DNA of 64,000 bases from Agarivorans litoreus (GTDB lineage Bacteria > Pseudomonadota > Gammaproteobacteria > Enterobacterales > Celerinatantimonadaceae). Shown piece by piece: positions 7,797 through 16,179 of the stretch. The number at the start of each line of letters is the position of its first letter. Within the stretch, counting starts at the first letter, position 1. The stretch lies in NCBI RefSeq assembly GCF_019649015.1, contig NZ_BLPI01000001.1, positions 3,343,001-3,407,000 of the forward strand, given 5' to 3'. The notes under the pieces were generated by a model. That model did no database searches, was not told the DNA's origin, and saw nothing but the letters and a program-made list of their open reading frames with translations. The translations under genes and the position numbers were made by a program.

Positions 7797-10517
7797 GTGT
7801 ACAGCTTTGACTCATCGTTCAAATTTTCACTGATAAGTACTCTTATTCTACTAACCACAGCCTGCGGTGGTGGAGGTGGTGATGGAGGCGGGGGAAGCAC
7901 CACTATTTCCACGCCACAAGTTTCAGCTGACCTGCTTATGGAAAAGTATGAGGGTAGCACTAAAAGTGCTTCACTAACCGCTGATGATATATACCCTACG
8001 CTGCAGTACTTGTTTGAGGGGGATACCGACGCTCTATCATTGAGTGCAAGAAAAATGCAGTCTTTACAAGCTAACGGCGCTAGATCTAAAGAGGTGGGGG
8101 CTAGAGCGTCAGAAACTCAAAGTTGTGCTTACGGCGGTTCACAAACTATCTCAGAGAACCTTAATCAAGAAACTGGTGTTGGCAAACTAGAAGTAAGTTA
8201 TAGCAATTGTGATGATGGCTCAGGCATGCTTTCTGGTCGAGTTGTCACAGATTACCACAAGTGGGATTTGAGCAGCTACGAGCCAGTGAACTTTGATATT
8301 TATTATGAAGAGCTCCGTTATCAAATTGGCGATGAATACACCTTGATTAACGGTATGGTCAAGGTGACAGGAGCAAACACCTGTGAAGAGCTTGTTAATT
8401 CCAATATGCTGCTTGAAACAGATAAAATATCTATATTAGATAAAGATTTAAAAGTAACAACTCATTCTTGCAATAATGAATATAATCAGCAGCTTATATC
8501 AGGAAGGATTTATTTTTCTGATGCTGGTTATGTTGATTTGTTAACCCCTGATACGATTAGTGTCGATGATGGTAATAATCTTATTACAGGGACATTGCTG
8601 ATATCTAATGACTTGAGCGAAGTGAGGCTAGTTGCTGCCGATTCTTTTGTCCAAGTTAAGGTTGATAGTAATAAAGATGGTGTTTTTGAGTTGGACACTA
8701 GAGTTCCTTCTTGGTATTTGAACGACCAAAGTTATAGCGATATAGCAGATGATGACGGCGATGGGTTACCTAACTTTTGGGAAAGTGATTATGGCTTAGA
8801 CCCGAATGTATCAAATGAAGCAACCGACTCAGATTTAGATGGTTTTATTGATCTTTATGAATTTATGGCAAACACGGACCCTACTAATCAGTACTCTGTT
8901 CCTAATTTTCATATGTATATTAGTTATGACTCTCAATATGGTAAAGCTTTTGTAGAAGCGAGCACTAATATTGAAGTTTATATTAATGGTGATATTTCTG
9001 AAGGTTTAAGGTCCTTAGTCTCTTCCACTAAGGTAACAATGCCACTCCCTTCTGTTCATTCTTGGTCAATAGTCAATACTGCTTATGGTTGTGAAATCGA
9101 GTCAGAAGAAGGTAAAGCTTTGTTGGTTTGTCCAAGTGTAGATTTGGCTAGCCTAGCAGATTATAGCGAACAGAATGTGCTGGTTGAACTCGCTGTAACC
9201 TTTAATGATGAAACTAGAGTTCAAACACATCTAAACTTGGATGTTACTTTGCCCTACAATAACTATTACTTGAGTTTTAATCTAGAACCGAAGCGAAGTG
9301 ATTTAGCTTACTGGGTGAAAGATAGTAAAGCAGGTTACGCTATAGGCGATATGGATGATGGCTTTCAAGACCAAATCCAAATAAATAGTGACCCTAGAAG
9401 TTACATGGAAATAGACAAGTCCACTGTGAGTGGTGTATTAGTTAGTGAAGATGCTAGCTTATCAATAGTGTCAGTTTCATCGCCTATTTGGGGAGCAAAG
9501 TGTACGGTTAATGAGCGTGACTTTAAGTGTTTTGATTTAGCGAGCTATGATTACTTGAACGTGGACTTTAGTTCACCCAGTGAATTAGGGACTGCAAAGC
9601 TAGAATTGGAAGTGAGCACTGTATATAACCCCGAGTTGATTCGCACTACCACCGCCAATCTTGAGTATTCTTTTGGCCATAAAATGACGGTTCTTCAAGA
9701 CCAAATTGATCAATCAGATGATGAGATTATAGTCGTAGAACCTGGAAGTTATATTGGAAACCTAACATTAGCTAAAGCTATAAACTTGCGCTCAAATGGC
9801 GATGTTGAGCTCTGGTTGGAGTCAAAAGAAGTTGATTATTATAAATATCCTGCCGTTCAGTCTGACTATCACTTAACTTTAGATGGCTTTGAAGTGTATC
9901 TTGATGAAAGTAATTTTCAGGTGGCGAGTGGCTTGTTTACTAATAATCAGTTCTTTATCAGAGAGGGTTATGGTGATGGTATAGTTGTGAGCTCGGGAGC
10001 TTTAACATTTACTTCCAACAAAATAGAAAATGAAGTCGACTACTTTTATAGCACATTACTAAAATCTGCTGAGCAGACTGAAATAAACAACAACGTATTT
10101 ATATTTGAAGAAGATGATAATGCTTCTCTTTGGAGAAATTCTGAGGCAGAGATTAGTACTTCTATATTAAACAATACTTTTATTAATGTCGGGAGGATTG
10201 TAGTTGGTGATTTACAAACTTCTGCAGAGTTCAAGAACAATATTATAGTAAGTAATGAGTTTAGGAGTTACTATTTTGACAACTTGAATGCTCTAAATAA
10301 TATTATTCCTAATGATTATTCTGAAAATGCAAACGTAGATAACATTTTCACCGACACTCCCGGCGTAGACCCACAAGACAGCTATCGTTTGTTACCTGAT
10401 TCGATTGCTATCGACAACGGTTTAGACTTGAGTGATTCGATTACTACCGACCTAGATGGGAACGCTAGGCCGAATGGTAGTGCCTTTGATATTGGTGCTT
10501 ACGAATATCAGCACTAA
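7797..10517 (+). CDS. Large secreted lipoprotein with calcium-binding repeats and a C-terminal beta-helix-like region
   Basis: A 906-residue lipoprotein. Residues 1-23 form a lipoprotein signal with lipobox LTTAC, followed by a Gly-rich spacer (CGGGGGDGGGG), typical of surface-displayed marine lipoproteins. Around residues 315-355 are Asp-rich calcium-binding repeats of thrombospondin type 3 kind (DDDGDGLPNFWESDYGLDP, DSDLDGFIDLYEF). The last about 280 residues alternate Asn-rich strands (NNNVFIFEE, LNNTFIN, FKNNIIVSN), suggesting a right-handed parallel beta-helix. The end, DLDGNARPNGSAFDIGAYEY, is a motif common at the close of such proteins. Start is GTG behind AAGGA. Function is unknown; it may bind or degrade polysaccharide. 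Confidence 0.8.
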   Translation: MYSFDSSFKFSLISTLILLTTACGGGGGDGGGGSTTISTPQVSADLLMEKYEGSTKSASLTADDIYPTLQYLFEGDTDALSLSARKMQSLQANGARSKEVGARASETQSCAYGGSQTISENLNQETGVGKLEVSYSNCDDGSGMLSGRVVTDYHKWDLSSYEPVNFDIYYEELRYQIGDEYTLINGMVKVTGANTCEELVNSNMLLETDKISILDKDLKVTTHSCNNEYNQQLISGRIYFSDAGYVDLLTPDTISVDDGNNLITGTLLISNDLSEVRLVAADSFVQVKVDSNKDGVFELDTRVPSWYLNDQSYSDIADDDGDGLPNFWESDYGLDPNVSNEATDSDLDGFIDLYEFMANTDPTNQYSVPNFHMYISYDSQYGKAFVEASTNIEVYINGDISEGLRSLVSSTKVTMPLPSVHSWSIVNTAYGCEIESEEGKALLVCPSVDLASLADYSEQNVLVELAVTFNDETRVQTHLNLDVTLPYNNYYLSFNLEPKRSDLAYWVKDSKAGYAIGDMDDGFQDQIQINSDPRSYMEIDKSTVSGVLVSEDASLSIVSVSSPIWGAKCTVNERDFKCFDLASYDYLNVDFSSPSELGTAKLELEVSTVYNPELIRTTTANLEYSFGHKMTVLQDQIDQSDDEIIVVEPGSYIGNLTLAKAINLRSNGDVELWLESKEVDYYKYPAVQSDYHLTLDGFEVYLDESNFQVASGLFTNNQFFIREGYGDGIVVSSGALTFTSNKIENEVDYFYSTLLKSAEQTEINNNVFIFEEDDNASLWRNSEAEISTSILNNTFINVGRIVVGDLQTSAEFKNNIIVSNEFRSYYFDNLNALNNIIPNDYSENANVDNIFTDTPGVDPQDSYRLLPDSIAIDNGLDLSDSITTDLDGNARPNGSAFDIGAYEYQH

Positions 10518-10530
10518 TTTAGCTCCGATT

Positions 10531-10564
10531 AAAAATAAAGCGGCTACTAAGCCGCTTTATTTTT
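10531..10564. terminator. Bidirectional terminator between convergent genes
   Basis: A near-perfect dyad, AAAAATAAAGCGGC / GCCGCTTTATTTTT with a 6-base loop, lies between the lipoprotein gene (+) and a phosphoribosyltransferase gene (-) and can act in both directions. Confidence 0.85.
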
Positions 10565-10576
10565 GTCTGAAGAACT

Positions 10577-11182
10577 TTACCCCAATAACTTTGGTTTAAT
10601 CAGTGGCGCTGCAAAGCTCTTGTGTTGCTGTATTTCTTCTACGCTCAAGCCGGTTAATTCATAGGGGAAGACCAGCCATTGATCGGTTTGGTGCAGGCAA
10701 AAATCGGGCTTTAACGATGTTTGGTTAAACTTAGGTCGCTTCCATAAGGTGGCAATTTTAACTTGGCTAGGCATATTGCGTTTTAGTTTCGATTTTAAAC
10801 GCTTAATCACTGCTTCTACATTGTGGCCACTGCTAAACACGTCATCCACTATCAACAAACTATCATCAACGTTTAGGTTTTCCAGTAAGTACTGAATACC
10901 GTGAACTCTTATTGACTCTGGCTCTTGGAGTATTTGATGGTAATTGGCTTGCCCTTGATAGGAGGTGCGTACCGAAATATGGTCGGTTTTAACTCCTAAG
11001 GTTTGTAAACACTCTTGCACGTAAATGCCTACAGCACTGCCTCCGCGCCACAGGCCAACGATAAAAGTAGGGCGAAAACCACTCTCGAAAATATGCACAG
11101 CTAAACGAAAGGAATCTTGAATTAAGCTATCTTCATCTAAGTAGTGCTTTTGTAATTGGGCTGTCGGCTGGCTCATTGGCAT
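10577..11182 (-). CDS. Phosphoribosyltransferase-fold protein with an altered PRPP loop
   Basis: A 201-residue member of the type I phosphoribosyltransferase fold. The N-terminal hood (DSFRLAVHIFESGFRP), the loop VGLWRGGSAVG and the hydrophobic strand before the PRPP motif (SLLIVDDVFSSGHNVEAV) are clear. In active enzymes that motif is normally DDVxDTGxT/S; here it is DDVFSSGHN, losing the second acid residue, the Thr and the final Ser/Thr. The divergent neighbour at 11270 is a paralogue with an intact motif. Both share the ends YELTGLSVEEI / HSLEGLSPTEI. So this copy may have a different ligand, be regulatory, or act as a partner of the active one. RBS AAGGA supports 11182. Confidence 0.8.
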   Translation of the reverse strand: MPMSQPTAQLQKHYLDEDSLIQDSFRLAVHIFESGFRPTFIVGLWRGGSAVGIYVQECLQTLGVKTDHISVRTSYQGQANYHQILQEPESIRVHGIQYLLENLNVDDSLLIVDDVFSSGHNVEAVIKRLKSKLKRNMPSQVKIATLWKRPKFNQTSLKPDFCLHQTDQWLVFPYELTGLSVEEIQQHKSFAAPLIKPKLLG

Positions 11183-11269
11183 GAAAAGTGTCCTTGAGTT
11201 TACGAGTTCTATAATGATAGTTTTATACTACACCTTTGACCAAAAGGTCAGTTTTAATCGTAGGTAATT

Positions 11270-11839
11270 ATGAGCGACAAACTTTACATCACCGGGCAAG
11301 AGCTACTCGAAGACTCATTTCGCTTGGCCGAAAAAGTATTGGCAAGTGGTTTTAAACCTAGCTTTATTATTGCGGTGTGGCGCGGCGGTGCACCGATTGG
11401 TATCGCGGTTCAAGAATTTTTGGCTTATCACGGCATTGCTAGTGATAACATTGCCATTCGCACTTCTTCGTACGCTGCAGCGATAGATAGTCAAGCAAAG
11501 CAGGTTAAAGTATTTGGGCTCAACTACTTGGTTAAGCATGTTCAGCAGCATGACCGTTTGTTGATTGTTGATGATGTATTCGATACCGGCCGCTCTATTG
11601 AAGCGATTATTAGTGAGTTGAGCCGCTTAGCGAGGTTAAACACTCCTAGTGATATTCGGGTTGCTGTTCCGTATTTTAAGCCAGAGCGCAATAAAACCGA
11701 CCGAGTGCCAGATTACTACCTGCATGAAACCAGGCAATGGTTAAAGTATCCGCATTCTCTTGAAGGATTAAGCCCAACAGAGATCGCCGAGCATAGGCCA
11801 GAGTTGTATCAAATAATAAAAGCGCATTTGCCTAAGTAG
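11270..11839 (+). CDS. Phosphoribosyltransferase (hypoxanthine/xanthine-type)
   Basis: A 189-residue cytoplasmic type I phosphoribosyltransferase, which transfers the ribose-5-phosphate of PRPP to a nucleobase or related acceptor. The motif AVWRGGAPIGIAVQEFL forms the first loop and LLIVDDVFDTGRSIEAI is a complete PRPP-binding motif (DDVxDTGxS). The C-terminal VPDYYLHETRQWLKYPHSLE resembles the purine-site region of hypoxanthine/xanthine-type enzymes. The start follows AGG in a short leader shared with the divergent paralogue at 10577-11182 (87 bases between starts), so both may be driven from one bidirectional promoter region. The acceptor base is not determined by the sequence. Confidence 0.85.
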   Translation: MSDKLYITGQELLEDSFRLAEKVLASGFKPSFIIAVWRGGAPIGIAVQEFLAYHGIASDNIAIRTSSYAAAIDSQAKQVKVFGLNYLVKHVQQHDRLLIVDDVFDTGRSIEAIISELSRLARLNTPSDIRVAVPYFKPERNKTDRVPDYYLHETRQWLKYPHSLEGLSPTEIAEHRPELYQIIKAHLPK

Positions 11840-12013
11840 CTAACTCATAAATGCAAGATTTTGTGAGTAAAACATTTGGTTCTTAAGGCCTTATACCGCT
11901 TAAAGTTTGCTATAACTTTTGCCTAAAACCAAAATCATAAATCCGCAATAATAAAACTGTTAAATTGCACCATACTTGCTTAATGAGAGACTACTAATTA
12001 AGCGGAGCAAGCC

Positions 12014-13033
12014 ATGGCGGTGAAATTTTCTGTAGCAACAGCTAACACTTTAAACCTCAATAGACCCAATTTACCTATGTATAGGGATCGACAAGGTTGG
12101 CTGCCAAACGAGTACGACAATAAGCTGCGTTGGTTAGTTAATCAGTTGCAAACTATTGGTGCGGATTTATGGGGTTTTCAAGAATTGTGGCATGCCGATG
12201 CTTTATTGGATTTGTTTCAAAATGCTGGCTTAGATTCTCAATATCAGTTACTGGTGCCCGATGGACATCAAGGTAAAATTGCTTGTGCAGCAGCAGTGCG
12301 TAATGAATTGCTGGTTGGGCAAGCGGAGTGGATTAGTCAGTTTCCAGCAAGCTTTAAGTTAGCCAGCGAAGGGGATGATGCGCAAACCGGCGCCTTAGAC
12401 TTAGATATCAATAGCTTCTCTCGCCCGGTACTGCATTTTCAAATAAAGCCTCATGCTGATGAGGAGAATGTACATGTATATGTTTGCCATTTTAAGTCGA
12501 AACGACCTACACGCATAGATAATGAAGATTGGTATGACGATGCGCAGCATAAACCGCATCGTAATGCCTTGGGTTATGCCATCTCTACTTTGCGCCGCAC
12601 CGCGGAGGCTGTAGCGTTAAGAATGATCTTAACTGAGCAAATGAAACACACCGATACGCCAGTGATTGTGTTAGGCGACTTGAATGATGGTCAAGCCAGC
12701 AACACCTTGAATATTCTTACCGAGCAACCGCGCTTTTTATTAGACGGTGATGCGCGAGGAGGGGCCGATAACGCCTTGTATTCAGCGGGTACCATGCAGC
12801 AATATCGTAGTCAGCGTGATGTTTATTACACCCATGTGCATAACAACCAGCTTGAATCCTTGGATCATATATTACTCAGTGAGCAGTTTTACGATAAAAG
12901 CCGCGATAGAATTTGGGCCTTTAAAGGTTTAGAGGTATTTAACGATCATTTAAACGATGAGCATTACGAGCAACTAGGTGCCACGGATCACGGCATTATA
13001 AAAGCAAACTTTGTATATAAGCCTTTAGATTAA
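12014..13033 (+). CDS. Endonuclease/exonuclease/phosphatase-family protein
   Basis: A 339-residue metal-dependent hydrolase of the EEP fold. Residues 1-15 (FSVATANTLNLNRP) hold the first metal-binding Asn region, FQELWH (about 55-60) the catalytic Glu, CHFKS the His strand, VIVLGDLNDG the Asp/Asn pair, SLDHILLS the DH motif and GATDHGIIKANF the final Asp-His pair. These cover the fold's catalytic set, so it should be active on a phosphodiester or phosphomonoester. No signal peptide or membrane segment is seen, so it acts in the cytoplasm. GGAG lies 8 bases before the ATG. DNA, nucleotide and inositol-phosphate substrates are all possible; none is indicated. Confidence 0.85.
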   Translation: MAVKFSVATANTLNLNRPNLPMYRDRQGWLPNEYDNKLRWLVNQLQTIGADLWGFQELWHADALLDLFQNAGLDSQYQLLVPDGHQGKIACAAAVRNELLVGQAEWISQFPASFKLASEGDDAQTGALDLDINSFSRPVLHFQIKPHADEENVHVYVCHFKSKRPTRIDNEDWYDDAQHKPHRNALGYAISTLRRTAEAVALRMILTEQMKHTDTPVIVLGDLNDGQASNTLNILTEQPRFLLDGDARGGADNALYSAGTMQQYRSQRDVYYTHVHNNQLESLDHILLSEQFYDKSRDRIWAFKGLEVFNDHLNDEHYEQLGATDHGIIKANFVYKPLD

Positions 13034-13044
13034 ACCAATTTTAA

Positions 13045-13070
13045 GGGGCTTAAGTACAACGCTAAGCCCC
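13045..13070. terminator. Weak hairpin between convergent genes
   Basis: GGGGCTTA / TAAGCCCC with a 10-base loop lies between two convergent stop codons. Neither side has a clear U tract, so it is a possible rather than a certain terminator. Confidence 0.4.
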
Positions 13071-13078
13071 CTAAAGCT

Positions 13079-14803
13079 CTATTGGGGAGCGTCGTGCTGG
13101 TAGCCAAACTGCTCAATAAACTCGGCCACCTTAGGAACATGAGGTTGCAAGAATTGTTGGTAGTTAAGCCACTTGTAGCGAGACTCTGTATAAATCGGTT
13201 TAACTACTTGGTTACTTGAGGCAGACATAACAATTTTTTGTTGGGCGTGTTTCTCAAACTCTAAATAGTTACTGTTTGCAGACATCCCGAGGAACTCAAA
13301 CACTTTGCTGGCTTCTTTCTCTAAATCTTCAACTAAGTCTTCATAACGTACAAAATGAATATCTAAGGCTAACTCTGCTTGGTAGCGATTAAACAGCTTG
13401 AATACTTGCTGGTAGCGCTTAAAGCAATCGCCTAGTTGGTTAAGCCAGGCTTGCTCTTGGTTATTGGCAGAGTTTTGCTGAAAGTTACTCAAGCATGTGT
13501 CGATTGGATGGCGTAAACAAAAGATAATCTTCGCTTTAGGGAAGAGCTGCAAGATGAATGGCAGATCTACCGTATAAAGCGGAAACTTGTCCACAATAAG
13601 ACTATTGGCCTGCGGAGCCAAACCTAAGCTTTGGATGTAGCTAAAGTATTTCTCACGCAATTGTTGTAACTCATCTTCTGTTAGTGTGGCTAGATCTTGC
13701 GGATAACGTTTATTCAATTGGCTAGTGATGCTTTGAGTTAAATTATAAATAGAACGAGTTTCACTTAAGGCAACGATGTTCGGCTGAGTATCTAATATGT
13801 TCTCCAGCAGAGTAGTGCCAGAGCGATTAAAGCCCATCATAAATACCGGTTGTGGTTCATTGGCCTGAGCTTGTTGTTTGATGAAAGACAAGTCTAGCTT
13901 TTGAAATTCTGCCACTTTGTCTGTGCGCGTTTGCCCTTGAACGCGTTGGTGATTCAAACTCGCCATGGCCGAAAAATCGGCAAAGGCTGCTGAGTAGTCT
14001 TTCTGTTTATCGAAAGCTTCTGCCCGTAGTTTAAAAGCCGCCTTTTGACGCATAAAGTCGAGGCGGTCAATAAGTTCATCGCTCAACAACTCTATGACGT
14101 GTTCGCTGTGACCGTTCCTTGCGCTTAGTTCTGCCTGGTAAAAACTTATCCAAGCTTTATTTACAAAATCAATTTGCGCTTGCTGTAACAGTTGTTCGGC
14201 GTGTTGGTGCTCGCGAATGAACATTAGGGTGTCTATGGAAAATTCTAGTTGCCACTCTTCTACAAACTTGCTGTGGCTCAATAGCTCTTCAATTAGGCGT
14301 AATATGAGCGCTCGTTGATTTTGACGTTTAGCGCTAGATATGAGTAATGCTTGAGCTGGTGCAAATTGCCCCGGCCACATTTTCATTTTTTCTGCCAAGC
14401 TGCCTAAGTCTTGATATCTATCTTCTTCTAAGTAGCACTCGCCCAGAGCTGCAGCTACATCGGCATTATTTGCCTCACCGGTTAAGCTAAAGCTTTGTTC
14501 AAAATGCTCAATGGCCGATGAAAATAAGCCAAGTAGTTTTTCTGCCTTAGCCATGTTTTTGTATGTAGCGCTTCGTTGTTGTTGGTTTTCGCATAGCGCT
14601 AATAAACTTTTATAGCTGGCTAAAGCACGCTCTAGTTTCTGCTGTTGAAAAAGTACATACGCCTCTAACTCTAGGCTTTTATAGTCTTGCTGAGACTTAA
14701 GCTTATTGATTTTGCCAATGGTAGATAAAGTTTGGCTATAATTACCCGCTTGTAAGGCCTTTACGGCTTTTTCCATAATGGCGTGGCGCATCTCAGGCTT
14801 CAT
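13079..14803 (-). CDS. TPR-repeat sulfotransferase
   Basis: A 574-residue two-part protein. Residues 1 to about 300 are alpha-helical repeats of TPR type (AVKALQAGNYSQTLSTIG, LEAYVLFQQQKLERALASY, NMAKAEKLLGLFSSAIEHF). Residues about 315-560 form a PAPS-dependent sulfotransferase: the 5'-phosphosulfate loop is FMMGFNRSGTTLLENIL and the 3'-phosphate site is IIFCLRHPIDTCLSNFQQ, followed by FVRYEDLVEDLE, which is typical of the family. It would move sulfate from PAPS to a hydroxyl or amine on a glycan, peptide or small molecule held by the TPR part. There is no signal peptide and no partner gene alongside. RBS AGGAAG supports the start. Acceptor is unknown. Confidence 0.85.
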   Translation of the reverse strand: MKPEMRHAIMEKAVKALQAGNYSQTLSTIGKINKLKSQQDYKSLELEAYVLFQQQKLERALASYKSLLALCENQQQRSATYKNMAKAEKLLGLFSSAIEHFEQSFSLTGEANNADVAAALGECYLEEDRYQDLGSLAEKMKMWPGQFAPAQALLISSAKRQNQRALILRLIEELLSHSKFVEEWQLEFSIDTLMFIREHQHAEQLLQQAQIDFVNKAWISFYQAELSARNGHSEHVIELLSDELIDRLDFMRQKAAFKLRAEAFDKQKDYSAAFADFSAMASLNHQRVQGQTRTDKVAEFQKLDLSFIKQQAQANEPQPVFMMGFNRSGTTLLENILDTQPNIVALSETRSIYNLTQSITSQLNKRYPQDLATLTEDELQQLREKYFSYIQSLGLAPQANSLIVDKFPLYTVDLPFILQLFPKAKIIFCLRHPIDTCLSNFQQNSANNQEQAWLNQLGDCFKRYQQVFKLFNRYQAELALDIHFVRYEDLVEDLEKEASKVFEFLGMSANSNYLEFEKHAQQKIVMSASSNQVVKPIYTESRYKWLNYQQFLQPHVPKVAEFIEQFGYQHDAPQ

Positions 14804-14984
14804 TAGTGCTTCCTATCATGTCGAGCGTTTACTTGTTTGGCATTACTTTAAAGCAGAATAACAGTTTTTGATGCGTAGTTTATCGCAGTGCTAAAAGCCA
14901 ATGATGTTTCATGAAGAAGTGTTAGCTAGCGGTTAATTTCATCATTGAGCTGCCCAAGCTTGGGGAGTTGCGGTAGTAGCTTGC

Positions 14985-15038
14985 TGCACCAACTTGTCGG
15001 TTGGCCTTTATTGGTGCAATTGTCAACATCACGGTGCA
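14985..15038 (+). promoter_or_regulatory. Cluster of NtrC-like enhancer sites
   Basis: Three adjacent 17-base windows (14985-15001, 15002-15018 and 15022-15038) each carry one good half of the NtrC dyad TGCACYA-N3-TRGTGCA: TGCACCAA in the first, TTGGTGCA in the second and ACGGTGCA in the third, with degenerate other halves. They lie about 100-150 bases before the -24 element at 15138, the normal place for NtrC binding. The rest of the 14804-15307 gap shows nothing else I recognise. Inference from pattern and position. Confidence 0.5.
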
Positions 15039-15137
15039 AATCCCGTTAAATAAACATTTTTTGTTTTGCCACATTGTATTTGAAAGTCAGGCTGTAGTTG
15101 CTGTGTTGTTAGGGTTTTGTGTGTTTTCTGTGGTACT

Positions 15138-15153
15138 TGGCTTAACAATTGCA
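15138..15153 (+). promoter_or_regulatory. Sigma54 (-24/-12) promoter for the channel-kinase-cyanase operon
   Basis: TGGCTTAACAATTGCA matches the sigma54 consensus TGGCAC-N5-TTGCA: GG and GC are separated by the required 10 bases, the -12 element TTGCA is perfect and the -24 element differs at two positions. It sits about 155 bases before the ATG at 15308. Confidence 0.6.
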
Positions 15154-15307
15154 ATTTCCCCTTTGTAGGTCAGGGACAGACCTAAGCGCAAGTTAGCAAT
15201 AGTATTGTTTTGCTTTGCTTGTAAAGGTGAAGCCACCTCGGGCAACCATAGTGAGCTGAACCAGCCAACAGTTTTAATCTACTACTTAAGCAATATAGGG
15301 AAATATT

Positions 15308-16165
15308 ATGTCTTATTTAGCTCCTGCGGAGTTCGTAACCAAAATGGTTGACGCTGGTGAATCTAAAGTATTCATGTCAACACGAGATACTCTTATTCGA
15401 GCCTTTATGGCTGGCGCCATCTTGGCATTGGCAGCAATTTTTGCCATTACCATGGCAGTGAATACAGGCAACTTCCTGATTGGGGCTATTTTGTTCCCTG
15501 TTGGTTTCTGTATGCTCTATTTAATGGGTTTTGACCTATTAACGGGTGTGTTTGTACTGGTGCCTTTGGCCCTGTTAGATAAGCGGCCTGGGGTTGATGT
15601 TAAAGGCATGCTAAGAAACTGGGGCTTTGTATTTTTAGGTAATTTTGCTGGCGCACTTACCGTTGCCTTCATGATGGCCTTTATCTTTACCTACGGGTTT
15701 AACATTGAAGCGGGCGCTGTAGGTGCTAAAGCTGCCGCCATTGGTGAAGCACGTACTGTAGGTTATGCAGAACATGGTGTTGCGGGTTGGTTTACTATTT
15801 TCATCCGTGGCATGTTGTGTAACTGGATGGTATCAATGGGCGTTGTAGGTGCAATGATTTCTACTAACGTTAGCGGTAAAGTAATCGCCATGTGGATGCC
15901 TATCTTCTTGTTCTTCTACATGGGCTTTGAGCACTCAGTAGTTAACATGTTCCTATTCCCATTTGGTTTGATTATGGGCGGTGATTTCTCAATCATGGAT
16001 TACTTCCTATGGAATGAAATTCCAACTGCATTGGGTAACCTGGTAGGTGGTTTAGCCTTCACTGGTTTAACACTTTACACCACCCATGTAAGAACTGCGC
16101 CTAAACGCAAAGTAGCTAAAGCAGCAGTTGAAGCGCCAAGTAAAGCGGCTACCAGCAACGCTTAA
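15308..16165 (+). CDS. Formate/nitrite transporter (FNT) family channel
   Basis: A 285-residue inner-membrane protein of the FocA/NirC family, which forms pentamers that pass small monovalent anions. Six hydrophobic segments are visible from about residue 30 to 265, with a short hydrophilic tail (TAPKRKVAKAAVEAPS). The family's pore histidine is in FFYMGFEHSVVNMF (about residue 204). AGGGAAA precedes the ATG. It is the first gene of an operon with a PP2C-kinase fusion (15 bases on) and cyanase. That pairing suggests nitrite, cyanate or bicarbonate as cargo. Nitrite is the default reading for a NirC-like protein and cyanate is a context inference. Confidence 0.9.
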   Translation: MSYLAPAEFVTKMVDAGESKVFMSTRDTLIRAFMAGAILALAAIFAITMAVNTGNFLIGAILFPVGFCMLYLMGFDLLTGVFVLVPLALLDKRPGVDVKGMLRNWGFVFLGNFAGALTVAFMMAFIFTYGFNIEAGAVGAKAAAIGEARTVGYAEHGVAGWFTIFIRGMLCNWMVSMGVVGAMISTNVSGKVIAMWMPIFLFFYMGFEHSVVNMFLFPFGLIMGGDFSIMDYFLWNEIPTALGNLVGGLAFTGLTLYTTHVRTAPKRKVAKAAVEAPSKAATSNA

Positions 16166-16179
16166 TTGAAGGACAGTAG

